Shown here piece after piece: positions 1-8,239 of a DNA stretch of 64,000 nucleotides. The notes beneath the pieces are model-generated. The model made no database searches. It saw nothing but the letters and a program-made list of their open reading frames with translations, and was not told the origin of the DNA. Origin of the DNA: Rhodobacter sp. (lineage in GTDB: Bacteria > Pseudomonadota > Alphaproteobacteria > Rhodobacterales > Rhodobacteraceae); assembly GCA_027489175.1 (NCBI GenBank), contig JAIYAE010000014.1:1-64000 (forward strand). Direction: 5' to 3'. The first letter of the stretch is position 1, and every line of letters begins with the position of its first letter. Position numbers and translations under genes: made by a program.

Positions 1-344
1 GCGCAGACGGCGTAGATCTCGCCATCGTTCACGCCCGCGACGGTTTCGCTTTCCGACCCCAACTCACCCCCGGTCTTCTTCCACGTCAGGGTCAGCCCTT
101 GGGTGCGCGACACGGTCTTGGGGGTCAGCGAGGACCACGTCCCCTCACACCGGCCACGCTCGGGCAGGCGGAAGGTCAGGGGGCCCGAGGTGCCTTTGAC
201 GTTGCTTGCCTTCGCCTCGATCACCAGGGTCGGATCGGCACGCGAAATCTCGCCCTCCAGCGGGTAAAACTGCATGCTGGTCGTATCCGCGCCGCAAGCG
301 GTCACGAAGATCAGGGCGGCGGCGGCAAGGGGGCGGTGGCTCAC
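1..344 (-). CDS. Putative lipoprotein, 3' end cut by window
   Basis: Reading the minus strand from a GTG at 344 gives an open frame of 114 codons that runs off the window edge at base 1. The N-terminus is a lipoprotein signal: SHRPLAAAALIFVTACGA has a hydrophobic core and a VTAC lipobox, so Cys17 would be lipidated and the protein anchored in the membrane facing the periplasm. An SD-like GAAAGG lies about 10 bases before the GTG. The visible mature part (MQFYPLEGEIS, then LTFRLPERGRCEGTW) has a second Cys that could form a disulfide. I do not recognise a family. The C-terminus is missing, so length and function are unknown. The next gene on this strand upstream is tRNA-Gln. Confidence 0.6.
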   Translation of the reverse strand, partial: MSHRPLAAAALIFVTACGADTTSMQFYPLEGEISRADPTLVIEAKASNVKGTSGPLTFRLPERGRCEGTWSSLTPKTVSRTQGLTLTWKKTGGELGSESETVAGVNDGEIYAVC

Positions 345-386
345 GTCACTGGACCTTTCTGTCACACGCGGAATGTGGGGGAAGGT

Positions 387-461
387 TGGCTGGGGCGCTA
401 GGATTCGAACCTAGGTATGTCGGTACCAAAAACCGATGCCTTACCACTTGGCGACGCCCCA
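387..461 (-). tRNA. tRNA-Gln (anticodon UUG)
   Basis: The reverse complement folds as a 75-nt cloverleaf including an encoded CCA end. The acceptor stem is TGGGGCG/CGCCCCA, the anticodon arm is TCGGT-TTTTGGT-ACCGA with TTG at positions 34-36, and the T-arm carries GGTTCGAATCC. The sequence closely follows the proteobacterial tRNA-Gln pattern. It reads CAA codons and, by wobble, CAG. Confidence 0.95.
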
Positions 462-562
462 ACCGTGCGGCGGTGTTTAGCGGGTGGTCCCGGGGGGTGC
501 AAGGGGGATGACGCGAATTTTCACCGCTTGTCCGGGGCGGGCCACGCCGCTAGGCAAGGGGC

Positions 563-1738
563 ATGCAATGGGACGCAATCATCCTTGGGGCCGGGGCCGC
601 CGGCATGATGGCCGCGATTGAGGCCGGGCGTCGTGGCCGCCGTGTGCTGGTCATCGACCACGCCAAGGCGCCGGGCGAAAAGATCCGCATTTCGGGCGGG
701 GGGCGGTGCAACTTCACCAACCTTGGTATCGCGCCGGAGCGATTCCTGTCGCAAAATCCGCGCTTTGCGCTGTCGGCGCTGAAGCGGTTCACCCAGTGGG
801 ATTTCATTGCCCGGATGGATGCTGCCGGGATCAAGTGGCACGAAAAGACCCTTGGGCAGCTTTTCTGTGACGGCTCGGCCCGCGAGGTGGTGGACATGCT
901 GGTCCAGGACATGGACCGCGCCGGAGTGACCCTGTGGCTGGGCTGCGCCTTGGGTGAGGTGCGGCGGGACGGGGTTGGTTTCGTGGTCGATACCGCCCGG
1001 GGGCCACAAAGGGCCACGTCGGTCGTGGTGGCGACGGGGGGCAAGTCGATCCCGAAGATGGGGGCGACGGGCTATGGCTATCAGGTGGCGCAGGCCTTCG
1101 GGCTGCCGCTGGTCGAGACTCGGCCCGCGCTGGTGCCGCTTACCTTTGCCGAACAGGAACTGGCCTGGATGACCCCCCTTGCCGGCGTCGCCGCCCCGGC
1201 GCGGGTGGCTTGCGGGCGGCAGGGGTTTGAGGAGGCGGTCCTCTTCACCCACCGGGGGATGTCGGGGCCGGCGGTGCTGCAGATCTCCAGCTACTGGCGC
1301 GAAGGGGCGGGGATCGTGCTGGACCTTCTTCCCGGCCGAGATGTGGGGGCAGAGTTGCGAGCCGCAAAGGCCGCGCAGGGCAAGGTCGCCTTGCGGACGG
1401 TGCTGGGGCGCTGGCTGCCGGAGCGGTTGGCCCGGCATCTGGAGGTAGCCTCGGGCGTGACCGGGGTGATTGCGGAGGTGTCGGGGGCCGCGCTGGACCG
1501 GGTGGCTGGCTTGGTGCAGGACTGGCGGCTGGTGCCGGTCGGGTCCGAAGGCTACCGCACCGCTGAGGTGACGCTGGGGGGGGTCGATACGGCGGCCTTG
1601 GACGGGCGGACGATGGTGGCCAAGGACGTGCCGGGGTTGTATTTTATCGGCGAGGTTGTGGATGTGACCGGCTGGCTGGGGGGGTACAATTTCCAGTGGG
1701 CCTGGTCGAGCGGGTGGGCGGCGGGACAGGTGATCTGA
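563..1738 (+). CDS. BaiN/HI0933-type FAD-dependent oxidoreductase
   Basis: A 391-aa flavoprotein of the HI0933/YhiN/BaiN family. The dinucleotide-binding motif GAGAAG sits at residues 9-14, followed by the family-diagnostic SGGGRCN at 44-50. The C-terminal FAD-contacting block (GLYFIGEVVDVTG, then GGYNFQWAWSSG) ends the protein at 358-391. Length is normal for the family. Characterised relatives include a bile-acid 7-dehydroxylation reductase, but most bacterial members have no proven substrate, so only the cofactor class is secure. The ATG follows AAGGGGC. It stands alone, convergent with the kps/kdsA unit. A perfect 8-bp hairpin lies just after the stop. Confidence 0.9.
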   Translation: MQWDAIILGAGAAGMMAAIEAGRRGRRVLVIDHAKAPGEKIRISGGGRCNFTNLGIAPERFLSQNPRFALSALKRFTQWDFIARMDAAGIKWHEKTLGQLFCDGSAREVVDMLVQDMDRAGVTLWLGCALGEVRRDGVGFVVDTARGPQRATSVVVATGGKSIPKMGATGYGYQVAQAFGLPLVETRPALVPLTFAEQELAWMTPLAGVAAPARVACGRQGFEEAVLFTHRGMSGPAVLQISSYWREGAGIVLDLLPGRDVGAELRAAKAAQGKVALRTVLGRWLPERLARHLEVASGVTGVIAEVSGAALDRVAGLVQDWRLVPVGSEGYRTAEVTLGGVDTAALDGRTMVAKDVPGLYFIGEVVDVTGWLGGYNFQWAWSSGWAAGQVI

Positions 1739-1741
1739 CGG

Positions 1742-1762
1742 CCTGTCCCGGGCAGGGACAGG
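1742..1762. terminator. Hairpin after the BaiN-like gene
   Basis: CCTGTCCC (1742-1749) pairs perfectly with GGGACAGG (1755-1762) around the loop GGGCA. It starts four bases after the stop codon, where a terminator would lie, but no T-run follows, so intrinsic termination is uncertain. Confidence 0.4.
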
Positions 1763-2110
1763 GGTCAGGTGAAGCGATTCCAATGGGTTAAAATCGCAAC
1801 TTCAGGAAGTGTTAATCTTTGCCCCAGCCGTATTGAGCGGATGAGACACCTGGCAAGCGAAGGCTGCTGAAAGCTTGGCCCACCTCCGCGCGGGACGGCA
1901 AAACAGACACTCCCCAACAGCGTTGCCCCCGTCCGGTGGCGACGCGTCATCCCGGCGGGGGCGTCGGCCCGATCCAACGGGTCAGCGGCAAGCGGAGGAC
2001 CGGTTTTGGCGGTGGGGCCAGCCAGACAGGCCTGAAGGCCCGGAAGATGGAGCGCGATCAAGGGTTCGGTCGACCCTGTGCCGCCAAGACACAGGACCTT
2101 TCGCGCCGCG
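1763..2110. other. Intergenic stretch without a convincing gene
   Basis: About 350 bases between the convergent BaiN-like and kdsA genes. The open frames here have no recognisable motif, poor starts, and partly run into kdsA antisense. A hairpin CCTGTG/CACAGG (2075-2080 with 2090-2095) lies 15 bases past the kdsA stop on the minus strand and may mark its mRNA end, although no T-run follows. I see no RNA gene. Confidence 0.6.
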
Positions 2111-2941
2111 TCAGACCCGCAGCGGATCAGCCTTGGCCAGCCGGTCAAAGGCCATCAGGCTGGCAACCAGTGCGGGCATTTGCGAAAGCGGGATCATGTT
2201 CGGCCCGTCTGAAGGGGCGGTGTCGGGGGCTTCGTGCGTCTCAATAAACACCCCCGCGATGCCAAGGGATACGGCCGCACGGGCCATCACCGGCGCAAAT
2301 TCGCGCTGGCCGCCCGAGGAATTGCCCTGTCCGCCCGGCTGCTGCACCGAATGGGTGGCGTCCATGATGACCGGATAGCCGGTGCGGGCCAGGATCGGCA
2401 GGCTGCGCATGTCGGCGACAAGGGTGTTGTAGCCAAAACTCGCCCCGCGTTCAGTGAGAAGGATGCGGTCATTGCCGGTGCTGGCAACCTTTTGCGCGAC
2501 ATTGGCCATGTCCCACGGGGCAAGGAACTGGCCCTTCTTGATGTTCACCACCGCGCCGGTTTCTCCTGCGGCGATCAGAAGGTCGGTCTGGCGGCACAGA
2601 AAGGCGGGGATCTGGATCACGTCGACCACGGCCGCGGCCGCCTGCGCCTGGGCAATGTCATGCACGTCAGTCAGGACCGGCAGGCCCATGGCGCGGATGG
2701 CTTGCAGGACCTTCAGGCCCGCGTCCATCCCGAGACCGCGCTTGCCGGAAAGCGAGGTGCGGTTGGCCTTGTCGTAGCTGGCCTTGAAGACGTATTGCGC
2801 GCCGGCGGCGGCGCAAGCCTCGGCCATCGCGCCGGCGATCATCTGGGCGTGGTCCAGGCCTTCCAGCTGGCAGGGGCCGGCAATGACCAGAAGCGGGCGG
2901 TCATTGCCGACGGTCAGGCCGCCAATCTTCACGTCAGTCAT
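2111..2941 (-). CDS. kdsA: 3-deoxy-8-phosphooctulonate (KDO8P) synthase
   Basis: Condenses phosphoenolpyruvate with D-arabinose 5-phosphate to Kdo-8-phosphate in the cytoplasm, the first committed step to Kdo for lipid A and for Kdo-linked capsule. The 276-aa protein shows the family blocks LVIAGPCQLEG near residue 20, FKASYDKANRTS near 52, DVHD near 93, and GGQREFAPVMARAAV with IETHEAPDTAPSDGPNM near the C-terminus. It is the last gene of a minus-strand unit, starting 13 bases after the kpsE-like stop. This fits a second kdsA dedicated to capsule, or the only copy; the window cannot tell. Confidence 0.97.
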   Translation of the reverse strand: MTDVKIGGLTVGNDRPLLVIAGPCQLEGLDHAQMIAGAMAEACAAAGAQYVFKASYDKANRTSLSGKRGLGMDAGLKVLQAIRAMGLPVLTDVHDIAQAQAAAAVVDVIQIPAFLCRQTDLLIAAGETGAVVNIKKGQFLAPWDMANVAQKVASTGNDRILLTERGASFGYNTLVADMRSLPILARTGYPVIMDATHSVQQPGGQGNSSGGQREFAPVMARAAVSLGIAGVFIETHEAPDTAPSDGPNMIPLSQMPALVASLMAFDRLAKADPLRV

Positions 2942-2954
2942 GCTTTGCGTCGCC

Positions 2955-4643
2955 TTAAGCCGATACCTGTTCCCGCAGGATTGCGGCGGTCATCGAGACC
3001 ATGAGGTAAATGCCAAGGAGGATCAACAGGGTGACCAGCGTGTTTTCAAAGGCGCGGGGATAGGCCGCCTCATCCGGGGGGGTGGGGTTGACCGAGATGG
3101 AGAGGTAGCGGGTCTGGCGGTTCGCCTCAACCCGCGAGGTTTCCATCGATTGCAGGGCCTGGGCCAGGATCAGCTGCCGGGTCTGCAGATCGGCCTGGGC
3201 CACCAGCAAATCACCCTGCACTTGAGCGAGGCTGGTGCCATCGGTGCCGCTTTCGGTCATCCGGCCGCGCAGCGAGGCGATTTCATCTTCCAGCGTGGCG
3301 ATGCGGCGAATGAGGGGCTCCATCCGCGCGGCATTGGGGTTTTCGTTGGACTGCATCTGGACAAGCGACAGGCGGCTTTGCGTCAGTTCGGCTTCAAGGG
3401 TGCCGATCTGTGTGGTGATCAGCGCCACTTCGGTTTCTGACGAAAGGACCTTGAACTTTTCCTGCAGCTCGATCAGGCGGCGCTGCGAGGCGGCAAGATT
3501 GACCTGCGCTTCATCGTAGCCGCTTTGCGCATCCTTCATCTGGTCGGCGCGCAGGCGCTGGGTCAGATGGTCAACCTGTTCTTCAGCATAGGAAATCAGC
3601 TGCGTGGCCCAGGCAGCGGCGATGTCTGGGTCTGCGGCCATCACCTCAAGCCGGATCAGGCCTTCCGAGGGGTCGTACGAGATGCGGACATATTCACGAT
3701 AGACGCTGTAGGCGTCTTCCATGGTGGCATCGGGGGCCAGACGCTGCAGCGGATCGAACACGTCGGATTTGAAATGGTCCCGAAAGCCGATGTCCTGTTC
3801 CAGCCGCAGCATCGCATCGCGCGACTGCAGATAGCCCTGCACGGCAATGCTGTCTTGCGAGGTGGCAAGCCCCATCCCGGAAAAGAGCCCGGCCAGCCCG
3901 CCGCCGCCGCCGCCGCCGCTGGGCCCGGCCTGCTGGATGACGAATTCCGACTTCGTGGCGAAGATCGGGGTGGCGACGCGGTAGTAATACCAGCCGGCGA
4001 AGAGGGTCGGCAGCATGACGAAGACAAAGAGCCGCGCAAAGAGGAGGGCCAGCTTGCGGCGGCGACGGCGGGCGATTTCCAGCTGCATGCGCTGGATTTC
4101 GGCGGCTTGGCTGACCTCGGCCCGCTGTTCGGTTGACGGCGTGGCAATCGGCTTGGTCCGCTGCGGCAGTTGCGCCTGATCGCCGGGCAGGCGGGCAAGC
4201 GCGCGGCTGGGTTCAGCGCTCGACACGGGGCCGGGGTTTTCCGGGCCTTGAGCGGGGGCGTTGGTGCCGGGCAAGACAACCTCAAGCAGGGAAGAACGGG
4301 CGAACGGGTTGATCCCGACGCGGCGCAGTTGCAGGACGGCATCAAGATCCGACCGGATCGGCAGCTTGTGCTGCTGGGCAAGGAGGCGGGCGCGGCGCAA
4401 CTGGCGGCCGGTCAGGCCTTCGGCGGCGATGGCGGCAAGCTCTTGGTCATCGCTTTCCGGGCCAAGCGGGCCGGGAAGGGCGCGGGGGCCAGCGTCTGGG
4501 GCGGGGCTGCGGAAATCCTGGTTGCCGAAACCGTCATCGCTGGTGGCGAAGGGCATGTCATCGGACGCCCCTTCCGCCGGGGGCGGGGCGGGCCGTTCGA
4601 CACGGCGCAGGAAGAAGCGGGCGGCCTTAGGTCTGGTAGTCAT
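2955..4643 (-). CDS. KpsE/Wzz-type capsule export inner-membrane protein
   Basis: A 562-aa polysaccharide co-polymerase/export protein of the KpsE (RkpR-like) group. Such proteins span the periplasm and link the ABC exporter to the outer-membrane channel. A basic patch (ARRRRRK) precedes TM1 at about 198-220. A periplasmic coiled-coil-rich region with many Gln/Glu/Leu heptads follows at about 330-510, and TM2 lies at 534-556. Two oddities stand out. A 195-residue Pro/Ala-rich cytoplasmic extension carries a conserved-looking helical block (GLTGRQLRRARLLAQQ at 77-92). A seven-Gly tract at 243-249 is encoded by a GGC-like triplet run. The start overlaps kpsT by 17 bases. No kpsM gene is adjacent. 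Confidence 0.85.
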   Translation of the reverse strand: MTTRPKAARFFLRRVERPAPPPAEGASDDMPFATSDDGFGNQDFRSPAPDAGPRALPGPLGPESDDQELAAIAAEGLTGRQLRRARLLAQQHKLPIRSDLDAVLQLRRVGINPFARSSLLEVVLPGTNAPAQGPENPGPVSSAEPSRALARLPGDQAQLPQRTKPIATPSTEQRAEVSQAAEIQRMQLEIARRRRRKLALLFARLFVFVMLPTLFAGWYYYRVATPIFATKSEFVIQQAGPSGGGGGGGLAGLFSGMGLATSQDSIAVQGYLQSRDAMLRLEQDIGFRDHFKSDVFDPLQRLAPDATMEDAYSVYREYVRISYDPSEGLIRLEVMAADPDIAAAWATQLISYAEEQVDHLTQRLRADQMKDAQSGYDEAQVNLAASQRRLIELQEKFKVLSSETEVALITTQIGTLEAELTQSRLSLVQMQSNENPNAARMEPLIRRIATLEDEIASLRGRMTESGTDGTSLAQVQGDLLVAQADLQTRQLILAQALQSMETSRVEANRQTRYLSISVNPTPPDEAAYPRAFENTLVTLLILLGIYLMVSMTAAILREQVSA

Positions 4644-5280
4644 AAAGACGTTTTGCCTCTTCCAGGGTTTCGAACTGGTAAAGCCGACCGTTTTTCAGCA
4701 CCGCCGCCGAGCGGCAGAACTTCTGCAAGGTCTGCGGAGAATGCGAGACGATGACGACGGTCGAGTTTTTCAGACGTTCTTTCAGGATGTTGCCAGCCTT
4801 GCGGTTGAATTCGACATCGGTGGTGGCGGGCATGCCTTCGTCGATCAGATAAATGTCAAACTCGATCGACAGCAAGAGCGCGAAGGAAAAGCGCGACCGC
4901 ATGCCCGAAGAATAGGTGGCCATCGGCATTTCGAAGTATTCGCCCAGGCCGCAGACCCAACGGCAGAAGCTTTCGACATAATCGGGGTCAAGGCTGTAAA
5001 GGCGGGCGATGTAGCGGCAGTTTTCATGGGCCGAGAGCTTGTTGTTGACGCCGCCCATGAACCCCAGCGGAAACGACACGCGGGAGGTTTTGCGGATCAC
5101 GCCTTCGTCGGGCTTTTCCAGGCCGGCCATCATGTTGATCAGCGTGGTCTTGCCGGCGCCATTCTCGGCCAAGATGCCCAGGGAATTGCCAAGCTCGACC
5201 CGGAACGAGGCCCGGTCGAGGATGACCTTGCGCTGCTTGCCGGTCCAGAAGGACTTGGACACACCCTGAAACTCAATCAT
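4627..5280 (-). CDS. kpsT: KpsT-type capsule polysaccharide ABC exporter ATPase
   Basis: The 217-aa nucleotide-binding subunit of an ABC-2 type polysaccharide exporter, cytoplasmic and pairing with KpsM to move capsule glycan across the inner membrane. Walker A is ENGAGKTT near residue 40, the signature is YSSGMRSR near 143, Walker B is FDIYLIDE near 161, and the H-loop is VSHS near 199. Length is typical of KpsT (about 220 aa). The start ATG follows GGAAGGGGGCGAAG. It is the first gene of kpsT-kpsE-kdsA. The permease KpsM is not next to it: nhaA lies upstream. Confidence 0.92.
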   Translation of the reverse strand: MIEFQGVSKSFWTGKQRKVILDRASFRVELGNSLGILAENGAGKTTLINMMAGLEKPDEGVIRKTSRVSFPLGFMGGVNNKLSAHENCRYIARLYSLDPDYVESFCRWVCGLGEYFEMPMATYSSGMRSRFSFALLLSIEFDIYLIDEGMPATTDVEFNRKAGNILKERLKNSTVVIVSHSPQTLQKFCRSAAVLKNGRLYQFETLEEAKRLYDYQT

Positions 5281-5400
5281 CTTCGCCCCCTTCCGGCGAT
5301 ACAGTCCCGCAAGGCCCTTGCCGAGGTCCCGGGTCCGAAGGATGCGACCCTGATCCTGGTCAGGTTTACGGCTTGAAGGGTTAACATCCCGTTTGTGTCG

Positions 5401-6645
5401 TTAAAAGGGCCGAGGCGCGGTATCGGCGAGGTTTGGCGGCGGGCGGCGGCGGGTGAGGAGAAGGGCGAGCGGCCCGGCCAGGAGGCTGAGGGCAAGGCCA
5501 AGGCGCGCGGCCTCTTGCATCGCGCCGCCGGGCAGGGCGGTGTCAAGCGCCAGCACCGGCACCGTGAAGCCCATCGCCATGATCGCGGCGATGGTCAGCA
5601 CATCGCGCACGCCCACACCAAAGGGCAGCCGCAGGCCAAGCACTGCCGCCAGCCCCAGACCGATCACCACCATTCCCAAGGGCCGCCCCAGCCATAGACC
5701 AGCCAGCACGCTGAGCGTCGTCGGCGCGAAGGCGGCAAGGTCCACCCCGCCGCGCGTCAGCCCGAAGAGAAAGAGGATGATCGTCAGCGGCCAGACCAGA
5801 AGATGCGCCAGCCGGTTGAGGGGGTCATGCAGCAGTTCTTCCACCTCGGCGAAAAGGCCGAAGCTGCGGTCGGCATGGGCGATGGCGGGAATGATCGGCA
5901 TCAGCCCCAACGCCCCCGGCAGGCCCGCCGCCACCACCCCAAGCCATGAAAGAACGCCGGCCAGCGCATAGGGCCAAAGCTGCAGCCGCGCGCGGCGGTC
6001 GCGTTCCGGGGCTCCGGCTGCGGCCGGGCGGCCAAAAAGCCACCAGACCGCCAGCCCCGCTGCCAGGGGCAAAAGCAGCCAGACCGGACGCAGCACGTCA
6101 AAAGGTTGGGTCAAACCCAGGATGAGAAGGGCCAGACTGTCAGTGGCAATGGTGACCAGCAAAAGGAGATGCAAGGCCGGATGCCCCGGCCCGAAGACCC
6201 GCCGCCCGACCAGGAAACACAAGACCACATCGCTGCCCAAGGGGACCTGCCAACCGGTGGCGCGGCCCGCTTCCTCGGCTGTCTCGAAGAGGGCTGCGGT
6301 CAGCGTCCAGAGACCCGCCGCCCCGACCAGCCCGCCGAGGGTCAGGCCAAGCGGCAGGATCGCCCCGCGCCCGGTGAGGGCCCCGCGTTCAAGGATCAGC
6401 GCCTCCCACAATTCCTTGCCGATGAAGAAGAAAAACAGCGCCATCAGCCCTTCCGCGATCACGCCAAAGGGTGTCAGGCTGACCGGCAGCGGTGACAGCC
6501 AGAGCGGCAAGGTCAGGTCAAGAAGCCGCCATTCGATGCTGTCGTAGTAGCTCGCCGGATCAAGATTGACCCAAAGCGTGGCCAAGACCGCCCCGCCCAG
6601 CAGGGCATGGGCAAACCGGGTGACAAAGGGCGAAACGCGATACAT
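5401..6645 (-). CDS. NhaA-like Na+/H+ antiporter, non-canonical ion-binding site
   Basis: A 414-aa, roughly 12-helix inner-membrane protein with clear NhaA-fold similarity: LMALFFFFIGKEL near 68-79 (E. coli Glu78 region), GWQVPLGSD with Asp139 (E. coli Asp133), and LGRPLGM in the helix X region. A gapless alignment with the remembered E. coli sequence puts Asp169-Ser170 where NhaA has Asp163-Asp164, and Arg where it has Lys300. Asp164 is essential for Na+ binding in E. coli NhaA, so ion specificity or stoichiometry may differ here. I chose the ATG at 6645. The frame remains open to a TTG at 6750, but that extension is not hydrophobic or family-like. Upstream is the divergent UDG gene. Confidence 0.8.
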   Translation of the reverse strand: MYRVSPFVTRFAHALLGGAVLATLWVNLDPASYYDSIEWRLLDLTLPLWLSPLPVSLTPFGVIAEGLMALFFFFIGKELWEALILERGALTGRGAILPLGLTLGGLVGAAGLWTLTAALFETAEEAGRATGWQVPLGSDVVLCFLVGRRVFGPGHPALHLLLLVTIATDSLALLILGLTQPFDVLRPVWLLLPLAAGLAVWWLFGRPAAAGAPERDRRARLQLWPYALAGVLSWLGVVAAGLPGALGLMPIIPAIAHADRSFGLFAEVEELLHDPLNRLAHLLVWPLTIILFLFGLTRGGVDLAAFAPTTLSVLAGLWLGRPLGMVVIGLGLAAVLGLRLPFGVGVRDVLTIAAIMAMGFTVPVLALDTALPGGAMQEAARLGLALSLLAGPLALLLTRRRPPPNLADTAPRPF

Positions 6646-6843
6646 CGGGCACAAGGACCATGGCCCCGGAGGCGGGGCGCTTGCCCCCATTTGACCCGGT
6701 TTTGCGCCTGTCGCAATTGGGAATGCGTGGCGGTCGTTCCCCGTCGGCAAAGGGCGTCAATTCCGGCACGCCTGAGCCTTGAGGACGGCGCGACGCGGGC
6801 AATGGGGGTTGCCTGGGCATTGGCGCTCAGGCACGGTCCGGCG

Positions 6844-7428
6844 ATGGGATTGGTCGAGGATATTCAGGCCTGCCGCTTGTGCACGGCGCGCTTTGCGGCG
6901 ACTGCCACGGCGCATGCGCCCCGCCCGGTGGTCTGGTTCCGCCCGGGCGCGCGCCTTCTGATCGCCGGGCAGGCGCCGGGGGCGCGGGTGCATGACAGCG
7001 GTCGGCCCTTCACCGACCGCTCCGGCGACCGATTGCGCGCATGGACCGGGCTGTCGGAGGCGGAGTTTTATGACCTTGGCCGTGTGGCGATCGTGCCGAT
7101 GGCCTTTTGCTTTCCGGGCTATGACGCAAAGGGTGCGGACCTGCCCCCGCCTGCCATCTGTGCCGCAACCTGGCGAGCGCGGGTGCTGGATGCGCTGGGC
7201 GAAGTACCGCTGACCCTTCTGGTTGGCGGGGCTGCGATCCGCTGGCACCTTGGCCGGCGGGATGTGACGGCGGCTGTGGCGGAATGGCGCGGCTTTGCGG
7301 CGCAGGGGGTGATCCCCTTGCCGCACCCCTCTTGGCGGAATACGGGGTGGCTGAAGCGCAATCCGTGGTTCGAGGCGGACCTTGTGCCGGTTTTGCAGAT
7401 GCGCGTGCGCGAGGTGATGGATGTCTGA
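6844..7428 (+). CDS. Uracil-DNA glycosylase family protein (Fe-S type)
   Basis: A 194-aa member of the UDG superfamily, which cuts uracil or other deaminated bases out of DNA to start base-excision repair. Motif 1 is GQAPGARVHDSG (42-53) and motif 2 is LPHPSWRNTG near 158. Four cysteines are spaced Cys10-x2-Cys13, Cys89-x16-Cys106, close to the [4Fe-4S] ligand pattern of family 4/5 enzymes. I infer a cluster, which is not proven. The start is uncertain: ATG 6844 gives the usual N-terminus before CRLC; ATG 6802 is also in frame. It overlaps the next gene by 8 bases, so the two are probably co-transcribed. Confidence 0.8.
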   Translation: MGLVEDIQACRLCTARFAATATAHAPRPVVWFRPGARLLIAGQAPGARVHDSGRPFTDRSGDRLRAWTGLSEAEFYDLGRVAIVPMAFCFPGYDAKGADLPPPAICAATWRARVLDALGEVPLTLLVGGAAIRWHLGRRDVTAAVAEWRGFAAQGVIPLPHPSWRNTGWLKRNPWFEADLVPVLQMRVREVMDV

Positions 7429-8206
7429 TGTGGTGACCCTTTTGGACGCAGCGCATGCTGCAGTATCGGCCGACCCGGAGAACGAGGCGCTGCGCCTGCG
7501 GTTCTATGAACGGCTGGCCGATGGCGAGATGATCCTGCTGCTGGAGCGCGAGGTGGCGGGGGCGAAGGTTGAGCCGCGGATTTTCGACATCGAAGGCGGG
7601 CCGGTGGTGCTGGTCTTTGACCGTGAGGATCGGTTGGCCGCCTTTACCGGCGGCATCGCGCCCTATGCGGCCCTGCCGGGGCGGGTGATTGCCGGGATGC
7701 TGAAGGGGCAGGGGATCGGGTTGGGCGTGAACCTTGGAGTGGCGCCATCCTCGATGCTGCTGCCGGCTGAGGCGATGGACTGGCTGGCGATGGCGCTGGA
7801 TGGCGGGCCGGAGACAGCCGAGGCGGTGCCGGAGCGGTTCGTGAAACCCTCGGTGCCCGAGGTGCTGGTGACGGGGCTGGACGCAAAGCTCGCCAAGGCC
7901 GGGGGGCTGGCTGAGGCCGCCGTTCTGGCGGGCGTAGTTTATCAGGGCGGACGGCGGGGGCACATGCTGGCCTTCGTCGGTGCGCTGCCGGGGGCCGAAG
8001 CGGCCCTGGCCGGGGCGGTGCGCGAGGCGCTGGTCTTTTCGGGGCTGGAAGCGGGCGAGCTGGACGTCGCTTTCCTTGACACAGGCGCGGCTGCGGTGGC
8101 CGCGATGGGCCGGGTGGGCCTGCGGTTCGATCTGCCAATGCCAGAGGCACCTTCAGGCCCAGGCAGCCCCGGCATGGACCCCGCGCGCCCGCCAAAACTG
8201 CGGTAA
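7421..8206 (+). CDS. SseB N-terminal-domain protein
   Basis: A 261-aa soluble protein whose first half matches the SseB N-terminal domain pattern: LRLRFYERLADGEMILLLE near 24-42, then VLVFDREDRLAAFTG near 66-80. No signal peptide or membrane segment is visible. The family's biochemical role is poorly defined; the E. coli name refers to serine sensitivity. Its ATG lies inside the last codons of the UDG gene, implying coupled translation. A GC-rich hairpin at 8240 follows the stop. Confidence 0.75.
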   Translation: MSDVVTLLDAAHAAVSADPENEALRLRFYERLADGEMILLLEREVAGAKVEPRIFDIEGGPVVLVFDREDRLAAFTGGIAPYAALPGRVIAGMLKGQGIGLGVNLGVAPSSMLLPAEAMDWLAMALDGGPETAEAVPERFVKPSVPEVLVTGLDAKLAKAGGLAEAAVLAGVVYQGGRRGHMLAFVGALPGAEAALAGAVREALVFSGLEAGELDVAFLDTGAAAVAAMGRVGLRFDLPMPEAPSGPGSPGMDPARPPKLR

Positions 8207-8239
8207 TCAAGCGGAGCGGCGTTCCGCCGCACGCCTTTT

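Noticed and set aside
521..1783. Long minus-strand open frame (420 codons) opposite the BaiN-like gene
   Set aside because: Composition is Arg/Pro/His-rich with no motif; it is an antisense shadow in GC-rich DNA of a clear flavoprotein.
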